64,000 nt of DNA from an uncultured Halocynthiibacter sp. (GTDB taxonomy: Bacteria > Pseudomonadota > Alphaproteobacteria > Rhodobacterales > Rhodobacteraceae). The stretch is taken from NCBI GenBank assembly GCA_947503035.1, contig CANNCD010000008.1, forward strand, positions 45,116 to 109,115. The letters are read 5' to 3'. The notes under the pieces were generated by a model. The model was not told the origin of the DNA, made no database searches, and saw nothing but the letters and a program-made list of their open reading frames with translations. Shown in pieces: positions 54,853 to 64,000 of this stretch. Made by a program: the position numbers and the translations under genes. The number at the start of each line of letters is the position of its first letter. Position 1 is the stretch's first letter.

Positions 54853-55125
54853 ATGTCAGTCACACGCACGCTAAAAATCGAAAACGCCAAGGGGCTTCAT
54901 GCGCGCGCTTCTGCCAAATTGGTCGAGGTCGTAGATGCGCATGACGCCACGGCAGAGGTCTCCAAAGATGGTCTATCCGCAGGCGGAGATTCGATCATGG
55001 GGCTTTTGATGTTGGCAGCCTCCATCGGAACCTCTATTGATGTTGAGACAAGCGGACCGCAAGCGGCCGAGTTGGCAGATGCAATTGAAGCGTTGGTTGC
55101 CGATAAATTCGGTGAAGACATGTAG
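54853..55125 (+). CDS. ptsH: HPr phosphocarrier
   Basis: A 90-residue HPr. NAKGLHARASAKLVEVV contains the active His, and SAGGDSIMGLLMLAA the Ser that HprK phosphorylates. It would accept phosphate from an EI encoded elsewhere and donate to the adjacent EIIA. Being next to EIIA, rapZ and hprK, it forms the regulatory PTS module. Confidence 0.93.
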   Translation: MSVTRTLKIENAKGLHARASAKLVEVVDAHDATAEVSKDGLSAGGDSIMGLLMLAASIGTSIDVETSGPQAAELADAIEALVADKFGEDM

Positions 55126-55140
55126 GCGGAGGCCGGTAAG

Positions 55141-56013
55141 TTGGCTGAGCAGAGCAAGAACGAAGACGTGGTAACCACGTATAAATATGTACCATACGAC
55201 AAGCGTAAGCTGTCGTATGCGAACACGTTTTCCAATCCATACAAGGTAGCGGCCATTCGCACCATCGAATGGATGACCGGCAAGATCCCTCTGCTGCGCC
55301 GCATTCGTCGCGCCGAGAAACTGGGTGTGGAAAGCGGACAAGCCTTTTGGCAGATGTGTTTCAAGGTGATGGGAATTGATATCCTAACCCCCGAGGAACA
55401 GATCGCGCGCATTCCCAAAACGGGCCCATTGGTCGTGGTGGCCAATCACCCGCAGGGCATGGTAGACGGTATGCTTTTGGCGGAACTCGTGGGGCGAGTG
55501 CGCACCGATTATAAAGTTCTGACACGGAACCTTTTGGCAGGTGTTGAAGAGGTCGAGGAATTCATGATTCCGGTCGCCTTTCCGCACGAAGAAAACGCAA
55601 TTCGTCAGAACATCCAGATGCGTAAACAGGCGATGGAACAGCTTGCTGCTGGGGGTGTGATCATCCTGTTCCCGTCCGGCTCTGTTGCGACGTCCAAGAC
55701 CTTCTTTGGTCCGATTGTGGAACATGACTGGAACCCGTTTACCGCCAAGATGATCCTGAAATCTGGTGCGGATGTGCTTCCTGTGTTTTTCCCTGGTCGC
55801 AACACACGGTTCTATCAGATTGCCAATCTGGTGTCGCCGACGCTCCGTCAGGGGCTTTTGCTTCACGAGGTGTGCAAAGTTCTGGATAAACCACAGTGCC
55901 CGCAAATCGGTGAACTGATCTCGTCCGAGGATTGTTCGGAATGGTCAAGCGATCCACGCGGCTTTATGGCATGGCTGCGCGGAAAAACCTTGGCGGTGAA
56001 CCCCGACGCCTAG
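55141..56013 (+). CDS. Lysophospholipid acyltransferase-like (PlsC fold)
   Basis: A 290-residue acyltransferase. VVVANHPQGMVDGMLLAELV holds the catalytic His and Asp, and IILFPSGSVATSKTF is the phosphate-binding block. The layout is closer to hemolysin-like/ornithine-lipid acyltransferases than to E. coli PlsC; substrate unknown. TTG start with GGAGG 9 nt upstream, 15 nt after ptsH. Its stop shares CTAG with convergent hbdA. Confidence 0.82.
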   Translation: MAEQSKNEDVVTTYKYVPYDKRKLSYANTFSNPYKVAAIRTIEWMTGKIPLLRRIRRAEKLGVESGQAFWQMCFKVMGIDILTPEEQIARIPKTGPLVVVANHPQGMVDGMLLAELVGRVRTDYKVLTRNLLAGVEEVEEFMIPVAFPHEENAIRQNIQMRKQAMEQLAAGGVIILFPSGSVATSKTFFGPIVEHDWNPFTAKMILKSGADVLPVFFPGRNTRFYQIANLVSPTLRQGLLLHEVCKVLDKPQCPQIGELISSEDCSEWSSDPRGFMAWLRGKTLAVNPDA

Positions 56014-56885
56014 CGCGTCGGGACCGGTGTTTCGCCAGTGTAATCGTAAAAACCTCGATTGGTCTTGCGACCCAGCCAACCGGCCTCGACGTATTTCGTG
56101 AGGAGCGGGCAAGGGCGATATTTCGTGTCCGCAAGCCCATCATGCAACACATTCATGATCGCCAGACATGTATCGAGACCGATAAAATCAGCCAGCTCCA
56201 GCGGTCCCATCGGATGGTTTGCTCCCAATTTCAGTGACGTGTCGATGGACTGAACCGACCCGACACCTTCGTACAGGGTATAGATCGCCTCGTTGATCAT
56301 CGGCATCAGGATGCGATTGACGATAAAGGCGGGGAAATCCTCGGAGGTGGCGGCAGTTTTGCCAAGGGTATCAACCACGGCCAAACAGGTCTGGAACGTG
56401 TCGTCATCGGTGGCAATACCACGGATCAATTCGACCAACTGCATCACCGGTACGGGGTTCATAAAGTGGAACCCAAGGAATTTCTCGGGGCGGTCGGTGC
56501 GTGCCGCGAGTCGGGTGATTGAAATCGACGATGTGTTCGACGTAAGAATCGTATGGGGTTGAAGATGTGGCAGCAGAGTCTCGAAAATTTGGGCTTTGAT
56601 TTCTTCGCGCTCGGTCGCGGCCTCAATAATCAGGTCGGTTTGACCCAGTTCCGTTAACTCTGTTGTGGTTTTTATCCGAGCCATTGCCGCGTTTTTTGCA
56701 TCGCGCGTAATCTTGTCGCGCGATACCTGACGTTCCAGATTCGCATCAATAAGTTTGATCGCGGCGGCCAATGCGTCGCTGCTGATGTCATTGAGAATGA
56801 CATTATATCCTGACAGGGCAAAGACATGCGCGATGCCGTTACCCATTTGGCCTGCGCCCACGATCCCAACGGTCGAAATTTCCAT
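56010..56885 (-). CDS. hbdA: 3-hydroxybutyryl-CoA dehydrogenase
   Basis: A 291-residue NAD(P)-dependent enzyme interconverting acetoacetyl-CoA and 3-hydroxybutyryl-CoA. VGIVGAGQMGNGIAHVFALSG is the Rossmann loop (GAGQMG core), LTSNTSSISITRLA and FLGFHFMNPVPVMQLVE hold the catalytic Ser and His, and NHPMGPLELADFIGLDT the conserved C-domain. The ATG at EISTVG is chosen: GCAGG lies 4 nt upstream. Links to butyryl/ethylmalonyl-CoA metabolism with mcd. Confidence 0.93.
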   Translation of the reverse strand: MEISTVGIVGAGQMGNGIAHVFALSGYNVILNDISSDALAAAIKLIDANLERQVSRDKITRDAKNAAMARIKTTTELTELGQTDLIIEAATEREEIKAQIFETLLPHLQPHTILTSNTSSISITRLAARTDRPEKFLGFHFMNPVPVMQLVELIRGIATDDDTFQTCLAVVDTLGKTAATSEDFPAFIVNRILMPMINEAIYTLYEGVGSVQSIDTSLKLGANHPMGPLELADFIGLDTCLAIMNVLHDGLADTKYRPCPLLTKYVEAGWLGRKTNRGFYDYTGETPVPTR

Positions 56886-57037
56886 TTTGCCTGCTCCTGT
56901 CTGTATTCGCACAGTCTATGCCGCGCCGCAGCGCCCACGCAAGGGTTAACGGATTGCTGCGATTTGAAAGTTTAGCCTTTTGGAAACTTACGCCGAATAA
57001 CGTTGATCTTGGGTGAAGAAAAAAAATTGGTGGGAAC

Positions 57038-57877
57038 ATGTCTTACGAAAAACATGGCGCAGGTGCGCTTGATTATCTTCCGTGCAGATACGGGAATTCG
57101 AAACTTTTGTTCCGCGGTCCGCGCCGCCGGATCGAGGGGGATTATATTGCCGTTCTCGGCGGCACTGATACCTATGGCAAGTTCATCGAACGGCCATATT
57201 CCGCGCGGCTCGAACAACAGATTGGAACACCGGTCATTAATTTGGGCTGTGTGAATGCGGGGCCGGATGTTTATGTGAATGATTCCAAGGTTCTGGATAT
57301 CTGCGCAGGGGCGCGCACAACCGTCATTCAGGTGATGGGCGCCCATAACATGTCCAACCGGTTCTATGCGGTGCATCCGCGGCGCAATGACCGGTTTCTA
57401 AAGGCGTCGAGCCTGATGAAGACCGTGTTCCGCGACCTAGATTGTACCGAGTTCCATTTCACGCGTCACATGCTGTCCACGATCAAGGAACGCTGGCCGG
57501 ATCGGTTTGAAATCATGGTGGGGGAGCTTCAGGATGCTTGGGTTGCGCGCATGTCATCGCTCTTGTCAAAGATCGACGGGAAAACCGTTCTGTTGTGGAT
57601 GAGCAAAAACAGCCCCGACGAAGAATTGGTGATGGACGACCCAGATCTAGGGACGGATCCGTTGTTCGTGAACCGTGCCATGCTCGAGGCGTTGCGCCCC
57701 TTGGCCACGGATATCGTCGAGGTAAACCTGTCCCTTGGGGCCAGCACGGCGGGGACGGACGGCATGATGTTCTCTGACCTTGAGGCGCCCGCCGCCAAAG
57801 AAGTCCTGAGCGTGAAGGCCCATGAAGAAACAGCCGAAGCCTTGGGGCCAATCCTTCAGTATCTATCCAAGGGCTAA
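57038..57877 (+). CDS. DUF6473 family protein
   Basis: A 279-residue protein opening with the DUF6473-like patches LDYLPCRYGNSKLLFRGPRR and YIAVLGGTDTYGKF; VINLGCVNAGPDVY and TVIQVMGAHNMSNRFYAVHPRRND follow. The Gly-Gly-Thr loop and Gly-Cys-Asn-Ala-Gly patch recall SGNH/polysaccharide-associated folds, but no activity is established. No strong Shine-Dalgarno. A bidirectional terminator follows. Confidence 0.75.
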   Translation: MSYEKHGAGALDYLPCRYGNSKLLFRGPRRRIEGDYIAVLGGTDTYGKFIERPYSARLEQQIGTPVINLGCVNAGPDVYVNDSKVLDICAGARTTVIQVMGAHNMSNRFYAVHPRRNDRFLKASSLMKTVFRDLDCTEFHFTRHMLSTIKERWPDRFEIMVGELQDAWVARMSSLLSKIDGKTVLLWMSKNSPDEELVMDDPDLGTDPLFVNRAMLEALRPLATDIVEVNLSLGASTAGTDGMMFSDLEAPAAKEVLSVKAHEETAEALGPILQYLSKG

Positions 57878-57882
57878 ACGCA

Positions 57883-57910
57883 AAAGGCCCGCCAAATCTG
57901 GCGGGCCTTT
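57883..57910. terminator. Bidirectional terminator between DUF6473 and etfA
   Basis: Perfect 12-bp stem AAAGGCCCGCCA with its complement, AATC loop, T-run on both strands. It lies between two convergent stop codons. Confidence 0.85.
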
Positions 57911-57929
57911 CGAATAGGGTATGACGGGA

Positions 57930-58856
57930 TTAAACCGCGTCGGTAAGGGCCGGAACCGCGTCGAAGAGATCGGCGACAAGGCCGAAGTCTGCGACTTGGA
58001 AGATCGGTGCTTCTTCGTCCTTGTTGATCGCGACGATGATTTTCGAGTCCTTCATCCCAGCAAGGTGCTGAATCGCGCCGGAGATGCCGACGGCGATGTA
58101 AAGTTCGGGCGCCACGACTTTGCCGGTTTGGCCAACCTGCCAGTCGTTCGGCGCATAGCCGGAATCAACCGCCGCACGGGACGCGCCAACAGCCGCGCCA
58201 AGTTTCGCGGCAAGCGTTTCGATCAGGGCAAAGTCCTCTTCGGAACCAACGCCACGGCCACCAGAGACCACGACACCTGCCGAGGTCAGCTCGGGGCGAT
58301 CGCTCTCTTCGACCTTGTCTTCGATCCATTCGGACAGACCAGGGTTCGCAGCCGCCGCGATGGATTCAACGGATGCAGAACCGCCATCAGCCGCCGCATC
58401 AAACGTCGTTGTGCGCACGGTCAGAACCTTGGTTGCATCGCCGGATTTCACGGTTTGCACCGCGTTGCCTGCGTAAACCGGACGTTTGAATGTGTCCGCG
58501 TCAACGATTTCGATCACATCAGACAGAACCATCACATCCAAAAGCGCGGCAACACGTGGAAGCACGTTTTTCGCAGATGCGGTGGAGGGGGCAACGATGT
58601 GCGAATAATCACCCGCCAAGGACACAATCAGATCGGCCAATGGCTCGGCCAAGTCGTTGCCATAGGCCGCGTCGTCGGCGCAAAGAACCTTGGACACACC
58701 CGCGAGTGTCGCCGCCTGTGCCGCGGCATCGCCACAGCCCGCAGAGGCACAAAGAACGGTAACGTCGCCCAATTGCGCCGCCGCCGTCACAGCCTTGGAT
58801 GTCGCATCAAGCGCAAGCTCTGCGCCGTTTGTTTCAGCAAGAAGTAGAACAGCCAT
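57930..58856 (-). CDS. etfA: Electron transfer flavoprotein alpha subunit
   Basis: A 308-residue FAD-binding subunit. [17 protein letters not shown] and [23 protein letters not shown] are the signature, with [27 protein letters not shown] split as [14 protein letters not shown] and [12 protein letters not shown]. It accepts electrons from acyl-CoA dehydrogenases such as Mcd and passes them to ETF-QO. Start and etfB stop share one base. Confidence 0.95.
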   Translation of the reverse strand: MAVLLLAETNGAELALDATSKAVTAAAQLGDVTVLCASAGCGDAAAQAATLAGVSKVLCADDAAYGNDLAEPLADLIVSLAGDYSHIVAPSTASAKNVLPRVAALLDVMVLSDVIEIVDADTFKRPVYAGNAVQTVKSGDATKVLTVRTTTFDAAADGGSASVESIAAAANPGLSEWIEDKVEESDRPELTSAGVVVSGGRGVGSEEDFALIETLAAKLGAAVGASRAAVDSGYAPNDWQVGQTGKVVAPELYIAVGISGAIQHLAGMKDSKIIVAINKDEEAPIFQVADFGLVADLFDAVPALTDAV

Positions 58857-59614
58857 TACAGAGCCCCCGCGTCTTTGAGTTTGGTTACCAATTCATCAAC
58901 AGAACCGACGATGATACCAGCGGAACGTGATGCTGGCTCTTCGGTTTTGATCACGGCAAGACGTGGGGTCACGTCAACGCCCAGATCCGCAGCTGTCTTT
59001 TGATCCAGCGGCTTTTTCTTGGCCTTCATGATGTTTGGAAGCGAGGCATAGCGTGGCTCGTTCAAACGAAGGTCGGCCGTGATAATCGCAGGCAGTTTCA
59101 CCTTGATCGTCTGAAGACCACCGTCCACTTCGCGGGTCACGGTTGCGCTGTCGCCGTCAACGTCGACTTCGGATGCGAATGTCGCCTGTGACCAACCGGT
59201 GAGGGCCGCCAACATTTGACCTGTCGCGTTCATGTCGTTGTCGATCGCCTGTTTGCCAGCGATGACCAAACCTGGCTGTTCGTCTTCGATCACTTTCGCA
59301 AGGATCTTGGCAACGGCCAAGGGTTCGATGTCGTCATGAATGTCGTCCGCCGCAACCACAAGGATCGCGCGATCCGCGCCCATGGCCAAACCGGTACGAA
59401 GGGTTTCTTGGGCTTTGGCGACGCCAACGGACACGACAACAATTTCGTCTGCCTTGCCGGCTTCTTTAAGACGGATCGCCTCTTCGACGGCGATTTCGTC
59501 GAATGGGTTCATAGACATCTTAACGTTCGCAAGATCGACACCGGTGCCGTCGTCTTTGACGCGGACTTTTACGTTGTAATCAATAACGCGCTTTACGGGT
59601 ACGAGGACCTTCAT
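58856..59614 (-). CDS. etfB: Electron transfer flavoprotein beta subunit
   Basis: A 252-residue AMP-binding subunit. [20 protein letters not shown] and [19 protein letters not shown] open it; [22 protein letters not shown] and the recognition loop [20 protein letters not shown] (with the Leu that docks to dehydrogenases) are clear. AAGGAG before ATG. Cotranscribed with etfA. Confidence 0.95.
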   Translation of the reverse strand: MKVLVPVKRVIDYNVKVRVKDDGTGVDLANVKMSMNPFDEIAVEEAIRLKEAGKADEIVVVSVGVAKAQETLRTGLAMGADRAILVVAADDIHDDIEPLAVAKILAKVIEDEQPGLVIAGKQAIDNDMNATGQMLAALTGWSQATFASEVDVDGDSATVTREVDGGLQTIKVKLPAIITADLRLNEPRYASLPNIMKAKKKPLDQKTAADLGVDVTPRLAVIKTEEPASRSAGIIVGSVDELVTKLKDAGAL

Positions 59615-59753
59615 CAGCGTTTCTCCTTGTTTTAATTCCCAACTGACGTCGGGCTCAGCTCTCGTAAGGTTGATATCTTTTTGCGGGCGCAGAAAACAGA
59701 CCTAAAACGTCACGATTTCGGGATAAGACGTCGCGTTCTGTACCGAATACCGG

Positions 59754-60326
59754 TTATCGGTTCGCCCCAGGCACCCAAAGAACGTCGTTTTCGCCGTCGT
59801 TATTTGCGATTCGCCCCGCAACAAAAAACCAATCTGATAGGCGATTGAGATATTTTACTGTGTCGGGGTTGACGGATTCGACCGTCGAAAGCTCTACCGC
59901 AAGGCGTTCTGCGCGCCGCGATACGGTTCGACACAGGTGCATATGCGCCGCAAGCGCCGAGCCCCCCGGAAGGATAAAGGACCGAAGCGGCGACAGTTTA
60001 TCATTCATTTCGTCGATCTCGGCCTCAAGGCGGTCGACCTGTGTGCCGCTGACGCGCAGGGGCGGGTATTCGGCATCGTTGTCTTTTTCCATGTCGGGAC
60101 GGCAGAGGTCCGCGCCCAGATCAAACAGGTCGTTCTGGATCATCGCCAAACGGTCGTCGATCTCGCCCGTCGCATGAAGCCGCGCAAGGCCAACAGTGGC
60201 GTTGGTTTCGTCAACGGTGCCATATGCATTGACCCGCGCGTCATATTTCGCAACCCGTGCGCCATTGCCCAATGCGGTTTGGCCTTTGTCGCCGGTGCGG
60301 GTGTAGATTTTGTTCAGAACAACCAT
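59754..60326 (-). CDS. Cob(I)alamin adenosyltransferase, PduO type
   Basis: A 190-residue ATP:corrinoid adenosyltransferase. IYTRTGDKGQTALGNG is the ATP-binding start, YGTVDETNATVGLAR follows, and RTVSRRAERLAV and YLNRLSDWFFVAGR are the conserved helices. It can assemble AdoCbl for methylmalonyl/ethylmalonyl-CoA mutases. It is structurally unrelated to CobO in the same window. Lies 9 nt after the HIG1 gene, so probably cotranscribed. Confidence 0.93.
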   Translation of the reverse strand: MVVLNKIYTRTGDKGQTALGNGARVAKYDARVNAYGTVDETNATVGLARLHATGEIDDRLAMIQNDLFDLGADLCRPDMEKDNDAEYPPLRVSGTQVDRLEAEIDEMNDKLSPLRSFILPGGSALAAHMHLCRTVSRRAERLAVELSTVESVNPDTVKYLNRLSDWFFVAGRIANNDGENDVLWVPGANR

Positions 60327-60335
60327 TTTTATCCC

Positions 60336-60539
60336 CTAGGAAGAGCTACGCACATAGGCGAATAGAAGCAAAAGAAGCACGGCGACGGCCTGACCTGCGA
60401 CGCGGTACCGCATGAGACGGTTCGCGTGTTTGCGGTTGAATTCGCCACCCTTGGCAAAGCCGCCAATGCCAAGCATCAGGATGATTACGACGACAAATGC
60501 GGCTGCGACGGCGATCAGAAACAGGGGATCTTGGCTCAT
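60336..60539 (-). CDS. HIG1-domain small membrane protein
   Basis: A 67-residue protein with two helices (LFLIAVAAAFVVVIILMLGIGG and VAVLLLLLFAYV) around KGGEFNRKHANRLMRYRVAGQ, which is the HIG1 signature. Bacterial and mitochondrial members associate with respiratory complexes. AAAGG 8 nt before the inner ATG is preferred to a longer frame that has no site. Confidence 0.75.
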   Translation of the reverse strand: MSQDPLFLIAVAAAFVVVIILMLGIGGFAKGGEFNRKHANRLMRYRVAGQAVAVLLLLLFAYVRSSS

Positions 60540-60619
60540 AACGGGTACCTTTCGTTTTCCTATATCTAGGGTGGATTGGCGGAAATGCGAACCGAAATCG
60601 GCGCATTCCCCTGCGACCA

Positions 60620-61447
60620 TTAGGCCTTGTTTATCATCCAATCGAGCGCACGGGTCGGCAGAATCCGCCGTGCAAGCCCCATGATATATGTTGGGGTGGT
60701 CACGTAATACCGCGGTTTGGGGCGCGGCGATTCCAGCGCGTGGATCAATTTATCGGTAACGGCCTTTGCCGCCAATTCAAACGTATCGGGGCCGTTGTCG
60801 GTATAAAGCCGCTTGAGTAGACCGCTTTCATATTGCGCCGCGCGGGGGGAGTTTTTCCAATCAATCCAACGTTCGAAATGGGGAATGGAGTTCGCACGGA
60901 TATCGGATGTGATCGGGCCGGGTTCAACAGTGATAATATCAATATTGGTGTCGGCCATCTCGATGCGCAGGGTATCGGTAAGCCCCTCAAGCGCGAATTT
61001 CGTTGCGACATAGGCCCCGCGCCATTTCATCGGCACCAGCCCCAGAACCGAGGAACAGTTGATAATCCGCCCGTGCCCCTGTGCGCGCATCACCGGAATA
61101 ATTTGCGCCGTTAGGTCGTGATAGCCAAAGACATTGGTGTTAAAAATATCGGCCAAGGCATCACGCGGAAGGTCCTCAACCGCTCCGGGCACCGCGAATG
61201 CGCCGTTGTTATAGAGTGCGTCCAGCGTGCCGCCCGTGCGCTCCAACGTTTCCGCGACGCCCGCGGTGACGGAGGCGGGATCGGCATAATCCAAAACGAA
61301 ACTTTCCAGACCTTCACCGCGCAGACGTTCGCAATCCGCGTTGCTGCGACAGGTCGCAAACACGCGCCAGCCCCGTTTGGCCAAACCATGCGCCGCGTCA
61401 TAGCCGATGCCAGACGAGCAGCCCGTGATCAAAATCGTTTTCGTCAT
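60620..61447 (-). CDS. Short-chain dehydrogenase/reductase
   Basis: A 275-residue classical [25 protein letters not shown] is the NAD(P) loop (TGCSSGIG core), [10 protein letters not shown] the NNAG-like motif, IINCSSVLG the catalytic Ser and [12 protein letters not shown] the YxxxK. The C-terminal extension has a hydrophobic patch ([17 protein letters not shown]) suggesting membrane association. Substrate unknown; the arginine after the first strand suggests NADP. Confidence 0.88.
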   Translation of the reverse strand: MTKTILITGCSSGIGYDAAHGLAKRGWRVFATCRSNADCERLRGEGLESFVLDYADPASVTAGVAETLERTGGTLDALYNNGAFAVPGAVEDLPRDALADIFNTNVFGYHDLTAQIIPVMRAQGHGRIINCSSVLGLVPMKWRGAYVATKFALEGLTDTLRIEMADTNIDIITVEPGPITSDIRANSIPHFERWIDWKNSPRAAQYESGLLKRLYTDNGPDTFELAAKAVTDKLIHALESPRPKPRYYVTTPTYIMGLARRILPTRALDWMINKA

Positions 61448-61511
61448 AGATTTTCCACCTTGTTCGTTTTGGGCACTAGACCATGTGCCGTCCGCGATTT
61501 ACACCTTATTC

Positions 61512-63752
61512 ATGAGCAATCCTATCGAAGACCCGAATCCCGTCCCCACAAACGTGTCTGAACCGCTGCGCCGCGCCATTGGCGACCGGTATCTGACCTA
61601 TGCCTTGTCGACGATTATGCACCGTGCGTTGCCTGATGCGCGCGATGGCCTGAAACCGGTGCACCGTCGTATTTTGTATGCGATGCGCGAGTTGAAACTG
61701 TCGTCCAATGGCGGTTTCCGTAAATCTGCCAAGATTTCCGGCGACGTGATGGGGAACTATCACCCGCACGGGGATGCTGCGATTTATGACGCCATGGCCC
61801 GTTTGGCGCAGGATTTCGCCGTGCGCTATCCGCTTGTGGATGGCCAGGGGAACTTTGGTAACATTGATGGCGATAACCCTGCGGCGGCCCGATACACCGA
61901 GGCCCGCATGACCATCGCCGCCGAGGCATTGTTGGAAGGTCTCAGCGAAAACGCCGTTGATTTCCGTGAAAACTATGACGGCACCCTGACCGAGCCAGAG
62001 GTCCTTCCGGCGTCCTTCCCGAATCTGTTGGCCAATGGGTCCAGCGGGATCGCGGTGGGGATGGCGACGAATATTCCGCCCCATAACGTGGCCGAATTGT
62101 GCGATGCCTGTTTGCATTTGATCAAATCGCCAAATGCGCGTGACGAGACCCTTGTTGATTTCGTCCCCGGTCCCGATTTCCCGACCGGCGGCGTGATCGT
62201 CGAGCCCCGTGAGACCATCCTTGAAACCTATCGCACGGGGCGCGGTGCGTTCCGCCTTCGGTCCAAGTGGGAGGTCGAGGATCTTGGTCGTGGGCAGTGG
62301 CAGATTGTCGTCACCGAGATCCCGTATCAGGTGCAGAAATCCAAGCTGATTGAGAAATTGGCCGAACTTATCCAGCTTAAGAAAAACCCGATTTTGGGTG
62401 ATGTGCGCGATGAATCTGCCGATGATATTCGTCTGATTTTGGAACCGAAATCCAAGAACGTTCAGCCCGACGTGTTGATGAACAGCCTGTTCAAACAGTC
62501 CGACCTTGAGGTTCGGTTCAGCCTGAACATGAACGTCTTGATCGACGGCGTGACCCCCAAGGTGTGTAGCCTTAAGGAGGTTCTGCGTGCCTTCCTTGAT
62601 CACCGCCGTGACGTGTTGCTGCGCCGTAGCCAGCACCGATTGGAAAAGATCGACCACCGGTTGGAAGTTCTTGAGGGTTATATCAAGGCGTTCCTCAACC
62701 TTGATCGCGTGATCGAAATCATCCGCAATGAGGACGAGCCAAAGCCGATCATGATGGAAGAATTCATCCTGACCGAGGTACAGGCCGAAGCCATTCTGAA
62801 CATGCGCCTACGTAGCCTACGTCGTCTCGAAGAGATGGAACTAAAGCGCGAGCACGAGGCGTTGACCCTTGAGCGGGCAGGGATCGTTGAACTGTTGGGC
62901 GACGAAGACCTTCAGTGGAAGACAATCGCCACCCAAATCCGCGAGACCCGCAAGACCTTCGGCAAGGACTACCACGCCGGCGCGCGCCGTTCGCAATTTG
63001 CCGAGGCGCTTGAGATCGAAGACGTGCCAATCGAAGCCATGATCGAACGGGAACCGATCACGGTTGTCTGTTCGAAAATGGGTTGGATTCGTGCAATGTC
63101 CGGTCACATCGCACTGGACCGTGAATTGAAATTCAAAGACGGCGACGAAGCGCGGTTTATCTTCCACGCGGAAACCACCGATCGGTTGCTGGTCTTTGGC
63201 ACGAACGGGCGGTTCTATACCCTGTCGGCGTCACAATTGCCTGGCGGGCGCGGCATGGGTGAACCTGTGCGCCTGATGGTTGATCTGCCGAATGAGGCCG
63301 AGATCGTCGACCTGTTCATCCACGTACCAGATCGCAAGATGTTGGTGGCCTCAACCGCAGGTGACGGATTCGTTGCATCCGAAAATGACGTTGTTGCCCA
63401 GACACGTACGGGCAAACAGGTACTGAACGTGCGCGGTGAAACCCGTGCGCTGACCTGTAAGCCGGTTGCGGGAGATCACGTTGCAGTTGTGGGCGAGAAC
63501 CGCAAGGTTCTGGTGTTCCCTGTCGATGAACTCCCTGAAATGGCGCGCGGCAAGGGCGTTCGTTTGCAGAAATACAAGGACGGTGGCCTGTCCGACATCC
63601 GCACGTTTGAGCTTGGGGCGGGTCTTACGTGGCTTGATCCTGCGGGGCGTACACGCACCGAAACGGACCTTGCGGAATGGATCGGAAAACGCGCTGGAAC
63701 TGGCCGCATGGCACCGCGTGGATTCCCTCGGGACAACAAATTCACCGACTAA
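61512..63752 (+). CDS. parC: DNA topoisomerase IV subunit A
   Basis: A 746-residue type IIA cleavage subunit that decatenates daughter chromosomes. [21 protein letters not shown] and [20 protein letters not shown] are the N-terminal core; the catalytic Tyr is in [10 protein letters not shown]. The C-terminal beta-pinwheel lacks a clear GyrA box, which favours ParC over GyrA. The ATG at [12 protein letters not shown] starts the conserved region. An upstream extension of the frame overlaps the divergent SDR gene. Confidence 0.92.
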   Translation: MSNPIEDPNPVPTNVSEPLRRAIGDRYLTYALSTIMHRALPDARDGLKPVHRRILYAMRELKLSSNGGFRKSAKISGDVMGNYHPHGDAAIYDAMARLAQDFAVRYPLVDGQGNFGNIDGDNPAAARYTEARMTIAAEALLEGLSENAVDFRENYDGTLTEPEVLPASFPNLLANGSSGIAVGMATNIPPHNVAELCDACLHLIKSPNARDETLVDFVPGPDFPTGGVIVEPRETILETYRTGRGAFRLRSKWEVEDLGRGQWQIVVTEIPYQVQKSKLIEKLAELIQLKKNPILGDVRDESADDIRLILEPKSKNVQPDVLMNSLFKQSDLEVRFSLNMNVLIDGVTPKVCSLKEVLRAFLDHRRDVLLRRSQHRLEKIDHRLEVLEGYIKAFLNLDRVIEIIRNEDEPKPIMMEEFILTEVQAEAILNMRLRSLRRLEEMELKREHEALTLERAGIVELLGDEDLQWKTIATQIRETRKTFGKDYHAGARRSQFAEALEIEDVPIEAMIEREPITVVCSKMGWIRAMSGHIALDRELKFKDGDEARFIFHAETTDRLLVFGTNGRFYTLSASQLPGGRGMGEPVRLMVDLPNEAEIVDLFIHVPDRKMLVASTAGDGFVASENDVVAQTRTGKQVLNVRGETRALTCKPVAGDHVAVVGENRKVLVFPVDELPEMARGKGVRLQKYKDGGLSDIRTFELGAGLTWLDPAGRTRTETDLAEWIGKRAGTGRMAPRGFPRDNKFTD

Positions 63753-63760
63753 AACCCCGT

Positions 63761-63817
63761 CTTGGGTGGCGCATATGTGACAATCGCATGATTTGTTGCA
63801 AAACTATGCCACCCAAG
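63761..63817. repeat. Long-loop hairpin between parC and tuf
   Basis: CTTGGGTGGC (63761-63770) and GCCACCCAAG (63808-63817) are a perfect 10-bp inverted repeat with a 37-nt loop. There is no T-run, so a terminator role for parC is uncertain. Confidence 0.4.
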
Positions 63818-63840
63818 GCCATGAATCCGTCACGGAATGC

Positions 63841-63869
63841 TTGATTTTTGTCTCGCAACTTCGTATCTC
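63841..63869 (+). promoter_or_regulatory. tuf: Possible tuf promoter
   Basis: TTGATT, 17-nt spacer, TATCTC, 55 nt before the tuf ATG. Spacing is ideal and the -35 matches four of six consensus bases. Confidence 0.4.
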
Positions 63870-63923
63870 CCCCGCAATATTGAACTGGGCATCGATGCCC
63901 CCCAAGTACGAGGCGCCACCGAA

Positions 63924-64000
63924 ATGGCTAAGGAAAAGTTTGAGCGTAATAAACCGCACTGCAACATCGGCACGATCGGCCACGTTGACCACGGTAAAAC
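63924..64000 (+). CDS. tuf: Elongation factor Tu, 5' end only
   Basis: The first 25 codons read [20 protein letters not shown] then DHGKT, the invariant EF-Tu start with the first GTP-binding loop (GHVDHGKT). The gene runs off the end of the window. Alphaproteobacteria often have two near-identical tuf copies; which this is cannot be told. Confidence 0.95.
   Translation, partial: MAKEKFERNKPHCNIGTIGHVDHGK

Overview
This is a GC-rich, gene-dense chromosomal segment with no plasmid, phage, rRNA, tRNA or CRISPR signal. Gene content points to an alphaproteobacterium, most likely Rhodobacterales (Roseobacter group). The main markers are CobN/CobW/CobH-type cobalamin synthesis, a methylsuccinyl-CoA dehydrogenase-like gene (ethylmalonyl-CoA pathway), the pckA / ChvI-ChvG / HprK / RapZ / EIIA / HPr block, and families such as DUF1491, DUF1636, DUF6473 and DUF6732. 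All assignments come from reading motifs and gene order; no database search was run.

Layout. 0-9.3 kb: a secreted lectin-like protein, an AT-rich DUF2971 gene, then housekeeping genes (tyrB-like, sseA, smpB, dapA, slt) and a divergent pair that looks like the two halves of MnmC. 9.3-31.1 kb: cobalamin biosynthesis in three blocks. The first is riboswitch-cobW-GNAT-cobN with cobO further on (minus strand). The second is DUF1636-cobC-cobD (minus). The third is DUF6732-cbiX-cobH-cobL-cobI-cbiG/cobJ-cobM (plus). Between them lie smc, mltB, a degenerate receiver protein and a glutathionyl-hydroquinone reductase. 31-38 kb: patB-like lyase, def, a degenerate def paralogue, fmt, rnhA, ispH, a NYN-domain protein and folK. 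38-47 kb: a long plus-strand run from rpoZ and rel through pdxJ, acpS, lepB, rnc and era to recO. 47-56 kb: mcd and pckA (minus), then chvI-chvG-hprK-rapZ-EIIA-HPr and an acyltransferase (plus). 56-64 kb: hbdA, DUF6473, etfB-etfA, a PduO-type adenosyltransferase, a HIG1 protein, an SDR, parC, and the first codons of tuf.

How the genes fit together. The cobalamin blocks supply corrin-ring methylation, cobalt insertion, adenosylation and aminopropanol-arm attachment. Precorrin-3B synthase, CobK, CobF, CobB/CobQ, CobS/CobT and nucleotide-loop genes are not in the window. Adenosylcobalamin is needed by the mutases of the ethylmalonyl-CoA pathway; mcd, ETF and hbdA fit that same C2/C4 acyl-CoA metabolism, and pckA gives gluconeogenic output. 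ChvI-ChvG with HprK, an EIIA of the mannose family and HPr form a sugar-independent regulatory PTS beside pckA.

Most notable oddities: a lipoprotein gene cut by one in-frame TAA; a deformylase paralogue lacking its catalytic Cys and Glu next to an intact def; a receiver domain lacking all phosphorylation residues; a RapZ with Arg in place of the Walker A Lys; a palindromic element inside the cbiG/cobJ coding sequence; and four convergent gene pairs that share one CTAG for both stop codons. I found no clear wholly new multi-gene system; the best candidates for new biology are these degenerate paralogues and the small unknown proteins.
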